Virus record (IMG/VR): IMGVR_UViG_3300027770_000039
Span: 1 to 64,000 of that record
Length of the DNA: 64,000 bases
From: a virus
Reading direction: 5' to 3' (one strand)
Shown here: in pieces, positions 31,261 to 41,660 of the stretch
Layout of the letters: each line of letters opens with the position of its first letter
Position numbering within the stretch: position 1 is the stretch's first letter
Position numbers and translations under genes: made by a program
Notes under the pieces: generated by a model
The model's database searches: none
Seen by the model: only the letters and a program-made list of their open reading frames with translations
Told to the model about the DNA's origin: nothing

Positions 31261-34200
31261 TTACAGAGTTCTGCAAGTAATCGAGGTAGAAATCCCTTCT
31301 AGAAAAGATTGGCTTACGTTAGTAATAATCATTTTTTGAGTTTCCTGAAGATTTTGATATGCATATTTAACTGAAACTATGTCTCCTACAGAAAGCATTG
31401 GGTTTCCAAAGGTCTCTATTTCTATAATCTTTCCTTTGTTTACTGCCTTTGTTTTAATAAATTCAGCAAGATTTTTTACATCATACTCTGACTGAAGCCA
31501 CCTAGATTCAAATATTACGGGCTCCTTGTTTGCATACTCACTGCTGGTATCTGTGGAGTACTCCATAGTTCCAGAAGGGTATAAATCATTTCCTATTACG
31601 TATAAGGAGGCCAATGCGCCATCGCTTAAAGGAACAGTTGAAGAAGTATTGTTTAGTACATAAGCTTCTGCTTCAAAATTAGAAATCTTTTTACCAATCA
31701 GGCTAACTGCTTGGTTGCTACCAGTAGACCATTTAATTGGGAATGCTGGTCTAGAGTTTAATTTAGTCTTTACATAATAGATCTCTCTCACAACTGTTCC
31801 AAAATCATCTACCGTCTGGTTTTTAAGAACTGGATCGGAGTTTCCAGTATTATAAATTAAATCTCCAAAACTCATGTCAAGCAAATCATCTGAATATTGG
31901 CCAGCATATAAGTTTCTATTGTTATAAGAAGTTTCGTACTGGCTTACATCTATGTCTGTGCCGTATACGTAGTCTACTGCTATCTCGCCAGACCCGCATG
32001 CCAATGATACGGTTTTAGTTGTTGGAAGGATTGAATTAACTGTGGTTCCAGAGGAAGAGCTTACGTCTACTGCCGTAATAATAAATCCGTTAATGTATGC
32101 ATTAATATAAACCTTGCTACCAGAAACTTTTACTCTAACGTCGACATTGTATTGAGTTCCACCAAATACTCCCTCAAAAGTTGTAGTAGATGTTTTTTGT
32201 GAATCAGCTAAGGTTTTTATTGAAGACCCGTCTGCCTTTATAATTCTAACTGATTTAGTCTCTTTTGAAACAGCAGACTTCGTGGTTTCTAAAATAACAT
32301 AATACCCAGTTTTTCCTGTATAGTTTACAAAAAATCCCAAACCTGCGGAAACACCTTTTGTGTTAATATCTGTGTCTAAGAATATACTTGTACCAAAAGC
32401 ATAATATTTTTCTGATAATAAAGGTGAGGGCAAGCCGTATGTTGGAAGAGATGAGTTTGTTGTTGATGTAGACAAAGACATTCCTTCAAAATTTCTATAA
32501 GCAATGTTATATTGATTTTTTGATGTATTTGGATTCGACATCTTGAAATAAGATTTACCTGGATATATTTTTGTTGCAGAAACTGGATTTGAAGAAATAG
32601 TTGCTGCATTCGTAATGCTAGATAATGTAAACTTTCCACTTCTCATTACTTTACCTGAAGAAGATCCAGACTTTGGGGTTACTTCAAAAAGGTATTTTCC
32701 CAAACTTAAATTAGATATTGTAAATGGAGGATTACCAGTTGCCGCAGGCATATTTACTACCTCTTCAAAAATTTCGCTAAAAACACTTCCTCCATCTGAT
32801 TTCAAAGCTTTTATAACGTACGAAGTTGGCACTGTTGTGGGAACTACAAAATCAATAGACACACTACTAGATGTAAGTTGTGTAACCCTTAAGTCATAAA
32901 ATAGATCCCAGTTTGTAGTAGTTCCAGTTGATGTAGACTTTTGGGACGGATCAAATGTAACGTTTCTTAATTCCCAATTTCCTAGATTATTGTTTGCGGC
33001 ATCATGTTTAACTGCCACGGTTCCCAGGGCACCTCTTTTTTTAATTCTGTATCTTCCGCTTGGTTTAAAGTATGCGCTAGAAGAAGGATTATTTACATCT
33101 GAGTAACCAGCTTTACACAAAGATCTGTATTTATTTATATCTGCTGCGGACTCTACGTTTACTTTTCCAGTGCTTCCATCTAGAAATACGCAATCATATT
33201 CCATTGCATCATACTCAATAATTTCTGAATCTATAAGAACATACCCAGAAAAATTATAAAAAGATTGTTGCTCTGCATATACGTCTGTTGTTTGAGAATC
33301 AATAGTCAAGTAGGTATTTTCCAAAGCGCTAATATCTTGAGATAATCCTCCTGCACTTAATAATGTAGTAGGAGCGTTCCAAAGAGATCCAGAAGTACCT
33401 ATATAATCTGAAGTCATCTGTGTTTCCCACAAAACTTTTACGTAGTTTGCTCCAACTATATCTTTTTTATTAAATTTAATAATGTTTGGAAGAGTGGTTC
33501 CATCTGTTTCGTTGTAAAATGTCCAGGATATTGGTCTTGCTGTGTCATAGATATAATCTCTGCTGTAAAATTGCAGGATATTGTTTTCATCAAAAAATGC
33601 ATTCATCTGAATATCTCTGCATAGCTCTTGAATTGCTTCCCAAACTGTTTTTGAATCATCTGTCCACCAATAATTTACTTGAGGAATTGATTTTTCACTT
33701 GTTTCATTCAAATTAAATCTGTAGCTAGCAAAACCTATTGAGTCTAGAAGTCTTCTAATAATTGCAGTTACAGGATAGAATTCACACACAATATCTGGGC
33801 ATACGGTTTCCATTAAATACTTAGAGCCATCTAAAGAAAATATTGCTGCGCTTCCATACTCATCTATGTTAAAATCATTAATGTAATAAAATCCTTGGGA
33901 GACTTTGTCGTAAGAACCAGAAACGGTTGTTGCGTTGCTATGGTAGACATTAAAGAATGGGCGCAGCTCAGCATTTTTTACTAAGTACAACAATGAGCTA
34001 TCAAACTCAACAGAATCTCTAACATAAGAAACTATCTGAGATGTTACCTGATTATACTTAGCAATATTTGCTGACATGCTGTTTGCGGTAACAAATCCTA
34101 CTGGGAGTACGTCCGTGGAAGAAGATGAAGATTCTTTGCTAATATCAAAGTCTACTAAATCTGAAGATATATCCTTTACCCATCTTGCTGACAATTCAAT

Positions 34201-34920
34201 TACACCAATCATTCCTCCAAGATTTGAATTTGTTGCAGTAAGCTTAATTGATTTAATTGAAATTGGATTTGAGTAAGTTATTGGTTCTGTCAAAGCCGTG
34301 TTTACCCAAGAAGTTCCATTATAGTTTAATACAATATTTCCGTCTGTCGGTGTAGTAAATGGCCCAACTGACTGAGTTGTGTTGTCGGACTTAGTAATTA
34401 ATAAGGAGTAGTTAGTGGGAAGAAAATGATTTTTTTCAAATCTAATTACAATTTTATTTGATAAAGCATTTTTGTTTCCTTCAATAACCGTGTCTTGCTT
34501 ATACTTTACAGTTAGATCAATGTTAGTATTTTTTGCTCCTAGCCAATATTTATACTCAGTTTTTTCTCCAGGAATATATATTCTTGGCTGAGTTGAGGGA
34601 TACTGAACTGTTCTATACTTTGAAAAACTATTCGCTGGAGTATCTACAGATGAGAAAACATAATACTTTATACCTGACTCTAATGGTCTAAATGGCTTTA
34701 TTATAGAATCTACGGGAAACAATTTTTTATAAGGGTTTGGTTTTCCTGAAGGCCAATCAGAAATTTGAGAAGTATATGAAGAATCTGCCGTTGCTGAAGA
34801 AACAGTTATTCCATCAATCATAGAATTCATGTTGTACTCTATTACTAAACCAGCATCTGAAGTTACTGATTTTTGTTGCTTAAATAAATTAAGCAAATTA
34901 GTTTTACTTGAATCTATCAT
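31261..34920 (-). CDS. Large tail-tip / baseplate-hub protein, about 1219 aa
   Basis: I take the start at MIDSSKTNLLNLF (34918-34920), which overlaps the previous stop (TAATG); a longer TTG start at 34953 is possible. The N-terminal half has many short strands (FSLDGSKYLMETVCPDIVCEFYP, WEAIQELCRDIQMNAFFDENN) typical of phage tail hub proteins of the T4 gp27/Dit-Tal family in architecture; later parts (about 560-900) carry a LamG-like or fibronectin-like module (VTQLTSSSVSIDFVVPTTVPTSYVIKALKSDGG). The C-terminal YDVKNLAEFIKTKAVNKGKIIEIETFGNPMLSVGDIVSVKY is a hub-like end. Likely the tail tip to which fibres attach. Confidence 0.65.
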   Translation of the reverse strand: MIDSSKTNLLNLFKQQKSVTSDAGLVIEYNMNSMIDGITVSSATADSSYTSQISDWPSGKPNPYKKLFPVDSIIKPFRPLESGIKYYVFSSVDTPANSFSKYRTVQYPSTQPRIYIPGEKTEYKYWLGAKNTNIDLTVKYKQDTVIEGNKNALSNKIVIRFEKNHFLPTNYSLLITKSDNTTQSVGPFTTPTDGNIVLNYNGTSWVNTALTEPITYSNPISIKSIKLTATNSNLGGMIGVIELSARWVKDISSDLVDFDISKESSSSSTDVLPVGFVTANSMSANIAKYNQVTSQIVSYVRDSVEFDSSLLYLVKNAELRPFFNVYHSNATTVSGSYDKVSQGFYYINDFNIDEYGSAAIFSLDGSKYLMETVCPDIVCEFYPVTAIIRRLLDSIGFASYRFNLNETSEKSIPQVNYWWTDDSKTVWEAIQELCRDIQMNAFFDENNILQFYSRDYIYDTARPISWTFYNETDGTTLPNIIKFNKKDIVGANYVKVLWETQMTSDYIGTSGSLWNAPTTLLSAGGLSQDISALENTYLTIDSQTTDVYAEQQSFYNFSGYVLIDSEIIEYDAMEYDCVFLDGSTGKVNVESAADINKYRSLCKAGYSDVNNPSSSAYFKPSGRYRIKKRGALGTVAVKHDAANNNLGNWELRNVTFDPSQKSTSTGTTTNWDLFYDLRVTQLTSSSVSIDFVVPTTVPTSYVIKALKSDGGSVFSEIFEEVVNMPAATGNPPFTISNLSLGKYLFEVTPKSGSSSGKVMRSGKFTLSSITNAATISSNPVSATKIYPGKSYFKMSNPNTSKNQYNIAYRNFEGMSLSTSTTNSSLPTYGLPSPLLSEKYYAFGTSIFLDTDINTKGVSAGLGFFVNYTGKTGYYVILETTKSAVSKETKSVRIIKADGSSIKTLADSQKTSTTTFEGVFGGTQYNVDVRVKVSGSKVYINAYINGFIITAVDVSSSSGTTVNSILPTTKTVSLACGSGEIAVDYVYGTDIDVSQYETSYNNRNLYAGQYSDDLLDMSFGDLIYNTGNSDPVLKNQTVDDFGTVVREIYYVKTKLNSRPAFPIKWSTGSNQAVSLIGKKISNFEAEAYVLNNTSSTVPLSDGALASLYVIGNDLYPSGTMEYSTDTSSEYANKEPVIFESRWLQSEYDVKNLAEFIKTKAVNKGKIIEIETFGNPMLSVGDIVSVKYAYQNLQETQKMIITNVSQSFLEGISTSITCRTL

Positions 34921-35378
34921 TATACCTGTTCCATTGTAAGAGATACGTTCCAAAATTCTTGAGGAGAATCTGTTGAATTTTCTTTTACGTTTCTTTTTAC
35001 TATTTCAAAAGAACATGAAGTAAACATCATTTCCATTGTTTTTGTAGTTCCACCATACACAATAGATAAATCAAAGGTAGCTCTACCAGATAAAGATCCA
35101 GAAGCCTTTGAAGCAGTTCCGTCATAAAAAGACTTTATGTCTACCGCTCCGTATCCTCCGTCTACAGTCATTGTTGAATGAGAAGGAAGCATGGACCAGG
35201 AAACATTTATGCTTTCTTTTTCTGAAACAAAGAATTTACGCATTGTTCCATTTGCCATTCTTTGAGTTTTTTCAATTCTTATTTTGTTCAAAGATACAGG
35301 TTGTCTATTATGCTCAGATAAATTTATTGTTGAGTTAAGTTTTAGTAAAGATCCAACTGGCAATACCATTGCTGTCAT
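34920..35378 (-). CDS. Small tail protein (Dit/tail-tip candidate), 152 aa
   Basis: Follows the tape measure gene with its ATG overlapping the stop (TAATG) and GGAGG 8 nt upstream. Contains GSLLKLNSTINLSEHNRQPVSLNKIRIEKTQRM and several beta strands ending WNVSLTMEQV. This position is where the distal tail or baseplate-ring protein lies in siphoviruses. No domain recognised with confidence. Confidence 0.55.
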   Translation of the reverse strand: MTAMVLPVGSLLKLNSTINLSEHNRQPVSLNKIRIEKTQRMANGTMRKFFVSEKESINVSWSMLPSHSTMTVDGGYGAVDIKSFYDGTASKASGSLSGRATFDLSIVYGGTTKTMEMMFTSCSFEIVKRNVKENSTDSPQEFWNVSLTMEQV

Positions 35379-38300
35379 TATATTGACCTCCCCCCTGCTA
35401 ATACTTTAATTCCTTTTTGTCTTGCCATTTCTTCAATTTGTGCAAAAAATTCTTTAGGATTATTTGGTGATTGTGCAAAATGAATTGGCATTGATTGAAT
35501 AATAACTGAAGAGGATGAGGAAGATTTAGATGAGTACACATTTCCTCCGTTATTATATCTAGGAACTGAATTTATAACTGGTCCTCCTGAATTCATCATT
35601 TTAACTAAACCGCCAGTTGCCATTTTTGGCTTTGATCCAGATGCCATGTTTGCATATGGCGAGGCAAAGCCCATAAAAGCTTTACCTAACCCTGTTTTAA
35701 TTTTTCCTAAAATAGAAGTATCTGTTTTTTTATTAGTTGAATCCTCTACAATTTTTGCAGCAGTAATATAAACACTTTCAGCTTTAATATCTTTAAGAGA
35801 CTCTGCGTATTTATCTGATATCTCTCTGGCTATTTCAGTTGTAGTTTTTGGTCTTCCTCTATCGGTAGGACTTGGCATATCGAATCCAGGTATTTTTTTA
35901 GCAGCATCTACTAGTTGAGCACCAGGAAGCGAAGTTCCTTTAGATTTATTTTTTGGATCCATATCGTATAAAAAGAAATTTGAAAGCGCTGTTTGCCATT
36001 CAGACATTTTTAATTTTGTTGCATCAATTTCTTTATCAAATCTTCCTAAATTATTTCCAGCAAGAGAAGCGCTATCAGCAATTTTTTGGTTAGAGTCACT
36101 TATTCTTTTCTTTTGTTCCTCCAGAACCTTAATATCGGCAGACTCTTTGCTGTCAATAGCAGACACTGCAACGTCTGTTTGTTTTTCTTTATTAAGAGAC
36201 TTTATGTCAAGCTGAGCCATTGCTGCTTTAGACATGTCTCCAGCGGCTAATGCATCTTGATATTCTAATTGCTTTTTCTTTATTGCCGTTAGGAAGTTTT
36301 CATCCTTTTGTTGATTAGATAAAGCTTTTCTTCTAGCATCTGCTTCTTCTTTAATTTTTCTAATTTTTTCATCAATAGCTTCAATTGCTTTTCTTGAATC
36401 AATTTGAGCTTTTGCGCTTTGTCCTTTAGACGAAGCCGCTGCTTGCGCTTTTCTTTTTTCTAATTCTATAAGACTATTATTAAGTTCAAATAAAGCTCCA
36501 CCTTGAGCAATTGAATCTTTAGCAACATCTTCGGAAATCATTGCTCTTAAAGTAAATAGTGCATTTGTTGCCGCTGCACCTTTATTTAAATCTCCTGTAT
36601 AACCTTGAGCTTGTAATCTTATTTTTTGCCACATGCTAAGACCTGTGTCCTGCAATGAAAGAAATTTTTCTGCTTCTTTATTTTGGCTTATTGCATCTTT
36701 TAATATATCCGAAGTAATGCCTTTTCTAAATTTAACATTTTGAGATATGCTGTCAGATACTATTTTTTCAGCCTGAATCAAGGATAGTTTGTTCTTGCTG
36801 TTTGATATTGATTCTTCTACTGCTGCGTTTGCAGCAGCAAATGCAGTTGTTAATGCATTTCTTTGGCTTGCAAGATCTTCTGAACCAAAAACTTCATTTA
36901 AAACTTTAAAGGCTTCTGTTGCTGCGGTTGCTGCATCTTTAATTTCATTAAAATAAGAATTTCCAACAGTGCTAGATCCTGCCAAAGCAAATTTTTCAGA
37001 CATTGCAAAAGCAGCATATATTTTTTTAGTAGCTTCTTCTGCTGCCATACCGCCTGCAATCATTTGGGTTTTTAATCTTTCTGCATAATCTTTGAGGTCT
37101 GATTCTTTCATTTTATTAATTGCTGCAATGGAATCAGACATGCTGCTTTTAACTTCTTCTTTTAATTTTCTGTATTCTTCAATAGTCATTTTTATTGGAA
37201 TACCAGCAGAGTTCATACTGTCATAAAGCATTTGATTTCTTTCAATAGTATCTTTTAGAATAGACATAGAATCTTTTAATGAGGTTTTATATTCTGTTAT
37301 ATTTAGTCCAGCTTTTTTAGCTGCATCTCCAGTCAAGCCATAAGATAAAGCATTTAATCTTAGATTTTCTTGGTGAACTTTATAAGCCTTGTAAGATGCC
37401 ATTACTACTGTTGTTCCTACTGCTAGAGCTAGGTTTGTTTTAGTCAACCCTCCAACAAGACCCATAAGTACTCTAGAAACTTTAGACCCTTGTGCTGCTG
37501 AATTTGCTAGAGACAATGCATATTTATTATTTGCTCTATACGCTTTATCTAATTTACCTGCATATTTTTCGTATGCTTCATCGGATCCTGGCGCCATCTT
37601 TGATCTGGCTGCTCCCGCTCCGCCCATAAGCATTCCTGGAAGCATAAATCCAGCCATGCTTCCCATCATTCCACCAGCATCACCACCTATGTTCTGGCCC
37701 ATGCCTCCAAGCATTTGAGATCCAACCATTCCAAGTGCCATTTGTGCAATCATTCCACCAGCGTTATATCCTCTAGGAGAAGCCTGCAAGCCACCGACCA
37801 TGCCACCCCTGTTGTATCCCATTTTCCATTTTCTAGTCAGTGCTATTGAGTTTGCGTCTGGTGCTATGTACCTTGGATTTGCCCATCCTTGTGCTAATTT
37901 TTTTAATGGCATTCCTAAAAATGCTTTTCTTCCATGTGAATTTACTGAATAATTATTTGGATTTATTCCCCTTACGGCAGGATTAAATTTCATACCACCA
38001 AATGGAAGTCCTGCTGCAACGTGTCCTCTTTCTGCACCAAACACTGATTTTATTGTTTTGCCAACTCCAAAAGATGGAGATTGTTGTCTTTGTGACTCTG
38101 GGTAAAGATCCTGCATTTTTTCATAATGTGGCTTTGCCATTGATTGAGGTATTCCGCCACCAGTTGAAATAAATGGTTGTGGTACTTTTTGTCCATCAAA
38201 GCCAACATTTTTAACACTGCCTTTTTTGACACCTTTATTTTTTTCATTTCTTTGGAATCCTAATGACATTATTTCTTCTAAGAAAGAAACTGGTCTTCCT

Positions 38301-41300
38301 TTTGCTGGGCTAAATCTTTTTACTTTGTTAATATGCTTGTGAATAATTCCTGAAACTATTTGATCGTATTGTTTTGGTGTTATATTTCCCGCTGACGTCA
38401 GTGCGGTTCTTATTTCTTTTTCCATAGGGTTTATGGCAAATTGTAAACTCTTTTTATCATAACCTAGCTGTGTTCCAATTTCATACAAAAGACCACCTGG
38501 GTGCATACCTTTTTTACGCATTTGCATAAAGTCATCTGCAAACATTTTTCCAGGTATTGTATCTCCTGGCGGAAGTCCTAGGCTAGCTCTTCTTCCATCT
38601 TGATCTGGGTGTGCAAGAATAGCATTCATCTTGCTTCCTTGCCAAAGCATTGTTGCTGGCAGGAATTGTCCTCCTGCATTTAATTTGTTACCACCAACTC
38701 CTGGACCGTTTATAGCGTACAATGTTTTTATATTATTTTGTGCTGTGTAAGGATCAATTACTGCTTCTCCAGGAGTAAGAACTACTGGAACTTCTCCGCC
38801 CTTATTCATTCCCATCATTGGCCCAAGAATATCCATATTTTCCGCTGTTGCCTGCTTGTTTACAACAAACGCTCCTTCTGGAAGAGTAGTTTGATAAGTG
38901 TCAGTGTTTCCAGTTCCAGGAACAATTCCACCAGTATTCATTTTAGGAATAGTTGTTTCATTAGAATAGCCTGCTCCGTAAGTCCTAACTCCAAGAGCTC
39001 TGGCAATTTTATCAATTATTTGAGCAGAAGGTCTCTTTGCTCTAAAAATTTCTTTAATATTGGCTTTACCTTTAGGGCTGACAACTGGTTGATTTATCAA
39101 AGGAACTTGTGTTAAGTTTGCAGTTTTACCCATACTAGCAGCCATCTGAGAAGTTGTTTGAGACATTAACATTTCTAGCTCAGCATTAATAGCAATTATT
39201 TTTGCACGAGCAGCGTCAAGATTAATTTTTCCTGCTTTTAATTGAGCTACTACTGCTGCTGATTGGCTTGCAGCATTTGTTGTTAACTGAGTCATTGCTG
39301 GAAGTAACTGTCCAAATGTTTTATTTATATCTGCACTAAATGTACCAGTTGTAGCAATTTCTTTCTTTAAATCAGCAACCTCTCTTTTTGACATCATAGA
39401 TAAGGTTCCCATTAATGCGTGCCACTTAGCCGCTTCTCCAGCAACTATTCCAGTTGATACTCCTCTTGATGTAGTTAATCCTTCGTACTCTGGTAAATTA
39501 CCTGTTGAAAATATTTGAGGAACAGCTCCTATTTTTTGATTTACAGGAATTGGTTGTGGGGTAAATGAGTGAATTGTTTGACTATTTTTTTGATCTTTGT
39601 TCATCGCAGAAACTGGGTTATGATGTGCTGCGGCTCTTGTTCCAATTGCTCCGATGTAAGGGCTATTAGGATTTACTGATCTTCCTCCTGCGGCAATAAC
39701 AGAATTTCCTGCCATTGTTGATACGCCTGGATTTGTAGCTATAATTGCACTATTGGCATCTGTTGCAAGTTTATTGTAAGAAGCGGAAAGTCTAGTTATA
39801 GATTGTTGAAGAATGTCTGCTGCTTTTGCATCACTGTAGAAGGTGGCTTCTACTAAGGCTCCTGCTTTATTTGCAGCAAGGATGTCTGGTGTGAGAAGTT
39901 TCCATCCAGCACCACCTTTAAATAACGCTCTAAACTGAGAAGCTCCTTTTATTATGTATCCAAAGAAGTTTGCAAGTACACCAGTTAACATAATCAGAGG
40001 TCCTGCAACTGCTGTCAGTCCTCCAAAGAAGGCCAATAATGATTTTAATGGAGCAGGTAGTTTATCTATAAACTTTAAAATTCCACTGACAATATTTATC
40101 AAATGAGTATTAATTGTTAAGAACTGTTCTCCTACGCCAGCAAGCTCTGCTTTAAGTGATTCTAAAGCTCTCTTGTATTTTCCAGAAGCAGATTCTGTAA
40201 CCATTGCTAATTCTCGTCCAGCAATGTTAGCTAGATCTTGAGAGCTTGCTTTCATTAAATCCATTACCTCTAAAGTTTGACTTCCTTGTTTTCCTAAATT
40301 TTCAAACAAAGCACTAATTCTTGCAAACTGGAATTTTCCAAACAGCTGCTCAATTGCTTGAGATTTTTGTAAAGGGTTTAGATTATCTAATCCTGCCTGT
40401 AAATCCAAAAGCGTAGCAGTAACATTTCCAGCGTTATCATTTACAATTGCTTTTAAGTTAATTCCAAAATCTGCAAATTTAGCAATAGCTACATCTGTTG
40501 GGTTAATTAAAGAAGCTAGTGCAGACTTAAGAGCATTTGCTCCTTCTGTTGCATTAATTCCGCCTTCTCTCATTGCTGTTAAATACAAAGCAAGATCTTG
40601 AACACTTCCTCCTAGACCTTTTATTACTGGTCCCGCTTTAGGGATTGCTTCTACTAAATCTGCAAGAGTTGTTGATGTCTGGTTTTCAACTGCGTTTAAA
40701 AAGTTAATTGATTCTGCTAACTCACCTGTATTTTGTTTAAAAGCTGATTGAATAGCAAGTGTGGCTTTCATTGCATCTTGTCTGTCAACTTCACCAAGTA
40801 CTGCAAGACGAGTTGTTTCTTTAATAGATCCTAGAAGTTCGTCTCCTTCTTTTCCAGTTGCAGCAATATCCGCTGCAAGACCTAAAGTTTCTTTAAATGA
40901 TGCTCCATATCCTTTTGCTAACTCTGCTGCTGTTGCTGAAACATCTGCTCTTATTTTTGCTAACTCTAAAGAAGATTTAGCAGTTAGTCCTCCATAAACT
41001 TTAGTTAATCTGGTTAACTCTTGATCTGCATTTCTAAATGCATCTGCTGAAGCCTTGCCAAATGCTGCAAGGGGTATAGTTAAACCTACTGTTAACTGAC
41101 GTCCTGCCCACTGAGTGTTCTTACCCCAGTTAATTAAAGAGTTGGCTCCTTCTTGAATTACTCTGTTCATGATTTGCAACTCTTGTCTTGCTAAAGCTGT
41201 TCTGTTTTTTACTTTGTCTAATCCAGTTGGAATATGAACATTGTATTGCATTAATCCTTCAGAGTTTTTACCTAGTGGTTGCAATATAGCATTCTGTAAC

Positions 41301-41650
41301 TGCACTTGTTGAGCAGCTAATTGTCTTACAATTCCGCTATTTGTTTTTACATGACCTTGATATACTTGAAAGAATTGTCTTAATTTTATTTGACCTTTAT
41401 CTAATTGAGATCCAAATTTCTCTACATCAGATTGAAGGTTTACGAAGTGGGTAGAAAATTGCCCAGTGCTTCTCATTGTTTCTGCAAAGGAACGGTTCAT
41501 TACCGCTGCTTGCGCTGAGAGGTTTTTGTTTGTTGCGTTTAGCTTTGTCTGTAAATTAGTTAAGGCTGAAGAAACCTTATTTAAGTCTACGATAAGGTTT
41601 GAAAAGTCTGCCGTAGCGACTATTCTGGTTACTATCTGATCTTCAGCCAT
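35378..41650 (-). CDS. Tape measure protein, 2090 aa
   Basis: The longest gene in the window. N-terminal coiled coil (residues 1-130), then the TP901-type core with AMREGGINATEGANALKSALASLINPTD (about 360-390), a hydrophobic segment near 525-570, a Gly/Met-rich hydrophobic region (GGMVGGLQASPRG onward, about 1285-1350), and an alpha-helical C-terminal half. It sets tail length and is injected or positioned in the tail lumen. Using about 1.5 angstrom per residue, 2090 aa implies a tail near 300 nm, longer than most siphoviruses. TAAAAT lies 7 nt before the ATG, so a leaderless start is possible. Confidence 0.92.
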   Translation of the reverse strand: MAEDQIVTRIVATADFSNLIVDLNKVSSALTNLQTKLNATNKNLSAQAAVMNRSFAETMRSTGQFSTHFVNLQSDVEKFGSQLDKGQIKLRQFFQVYQGHVKTNSGIVRQLAAQQVQLQNAILQPLGKNSEGLMQYNVHIPTGLDKVKNRTALARQELQIMNRVIQEGANSLINWGKNTQWAGRQLTVGLTIPLAAFGKASADAFRNADQELTRLTKVYGGLTAKSSLELAKIRADVSATAAELAKGYGASFKETLGLAADIAATGKEGDELLGSIKETTRLAVLGEVDRQDAMKATLAIQSAFKQNTGELAESINFLNAVENQTSTTLADLVEAIPKAGPVIKGLGGSVQDLALYLTAMREGGINATEGANALKSALASLINPTDVAIAKFADFGINLKAIVNDNAGNVTATLLDLQAGLDNLNPLQKSQAIEQLFGKFQFARISALFENLGKQGSQTLEVMDLMKASSQDLANIAGRELAMVTESASGKYKRALESLKAELAGVGEQFLTINTHLINIVSGILKFIDKLPAPLKSLLAFFGGLTAVAGPLIMLTGVLANFFGYIIKGASQFRALFKGGAGWKLLTPDILAANKAGALVEATFYSDAKAADILQQSITRLSASYNKLATDANSAIIATNPGVSTMAGNSVIAAGGRSVNPNSPYIGAIGTRAAAHHNPVSAMNKDQKNSQTIHSFTPQPIPVNQKIGAVPQIFSTGNLPEYEGLTTSRGVSTGIVAGEAAKWHALMGTLSMMSKREVADLKKEIATTGTFSADINKTFGQLLPAMTQLTTNAASQSAAVVAQLKAGKINLDAARAKIIAINAELEMLMSQTTSQMAASMGKTANLTQVPLINQPVVSPKGKANIKEIFRAKRPSAQIIDKIARALGVRTYGAGYSNETTIPKMNTGGIVPGTGNTDTYQTTLPEGAFVVNKQATAENMDILGPMMGMNKGGEVPVVLTPGEAVIDPYTAQNNIKTLYAINGPGVGGNKLNAGGQFLPATMLWQGSKMNAILAHPDQDGRRASLGLPPGDTIPGKMFADDFMQMRKKGMHPGGLLYEIGTQLGYDKKSLQFAINPMEKEIRTALTSAGNITPKQYDQIVSGIIHKHINKVKRFSPAKGRPVSFLEEIMSLGFQRNEKNKGVKKGSVKNVGFDGQKVPQPFISTGGGIPQSMAKPHYEKMQDLYPESQRQQSPSFGVGKTIKSVFGAERGHVAAGLPFGGMKFNPAVRGINPNNYSVNSHGRKAFLGMPLKKLAQGWANPRYIAPDANSIALTRKWKMGYNRGGMVGGLQASPRGYNAGGMIAQMALGMVGSQMLGGMGQNIGGDAGGMMGSMAGFMLPGMLMGGAGAARSKMAPGSDEAYEKYAGKLDKAYRANNKYALSLANSAAQGSKVSRVLMGLVGGLTKTNLALAVGTTVVMASYKAYKVHQENLRLNALSYGLTGDAAKKAGLNITEYKTSLKDSMSILKDTIERNQMLYDSMNSAGIPIKMTIEEYRKLKEEVKSSMSDSIAAINKMKESDLKDYAERLKTQMIAGGMAAEEATKKIYAAFAMSEKFALAGSSTVGNSYFNEIKDAATAATEAFKVLNEVFGSEDLASQRNALTTAFAAANAAVEESISNSKNKLSLIQAEKIVSDSISQNVKFRKGITSDILKDAISQNKEAEKFLSLQDTGLSMWQKIRLQAQGYTGDLNKGAAATNALFTLRAMISEDVAKDSIAQGGALFELNNSLIELEKRKAQAAASSKGQSAKAQIDSRKAIEAIDEKIRKIKEEADARRKALSNQQKDENFLTAIKKKQLEYQDALAAGDMSKAAMAQLDIKSLNKEKQTDVAVSAIDSKESADIKVLEEQKKRISDSNQKIADSASLAGNNLGRFDKEIDATKLKMSEWQTALSNFFLYDMDPKNKSKGTSLPGAQLVDAAKKIPGFDMPSPTDRGRPKTTTEIAREISDKYAESLKDIKAESVYITAAKIVEDSTNKKTDTSILGKIKTGLGKAFMGFASPYANMASGSKPKMATGGLVKMMNSGGPVINSVPRYNNGGNVYSSKSSSSSSVIIQSMPIHFAQSPNNPKEFFAQIEEMARQKGIKVLAGGRSI

Positions 41651-41660
41651 CTATATTATT

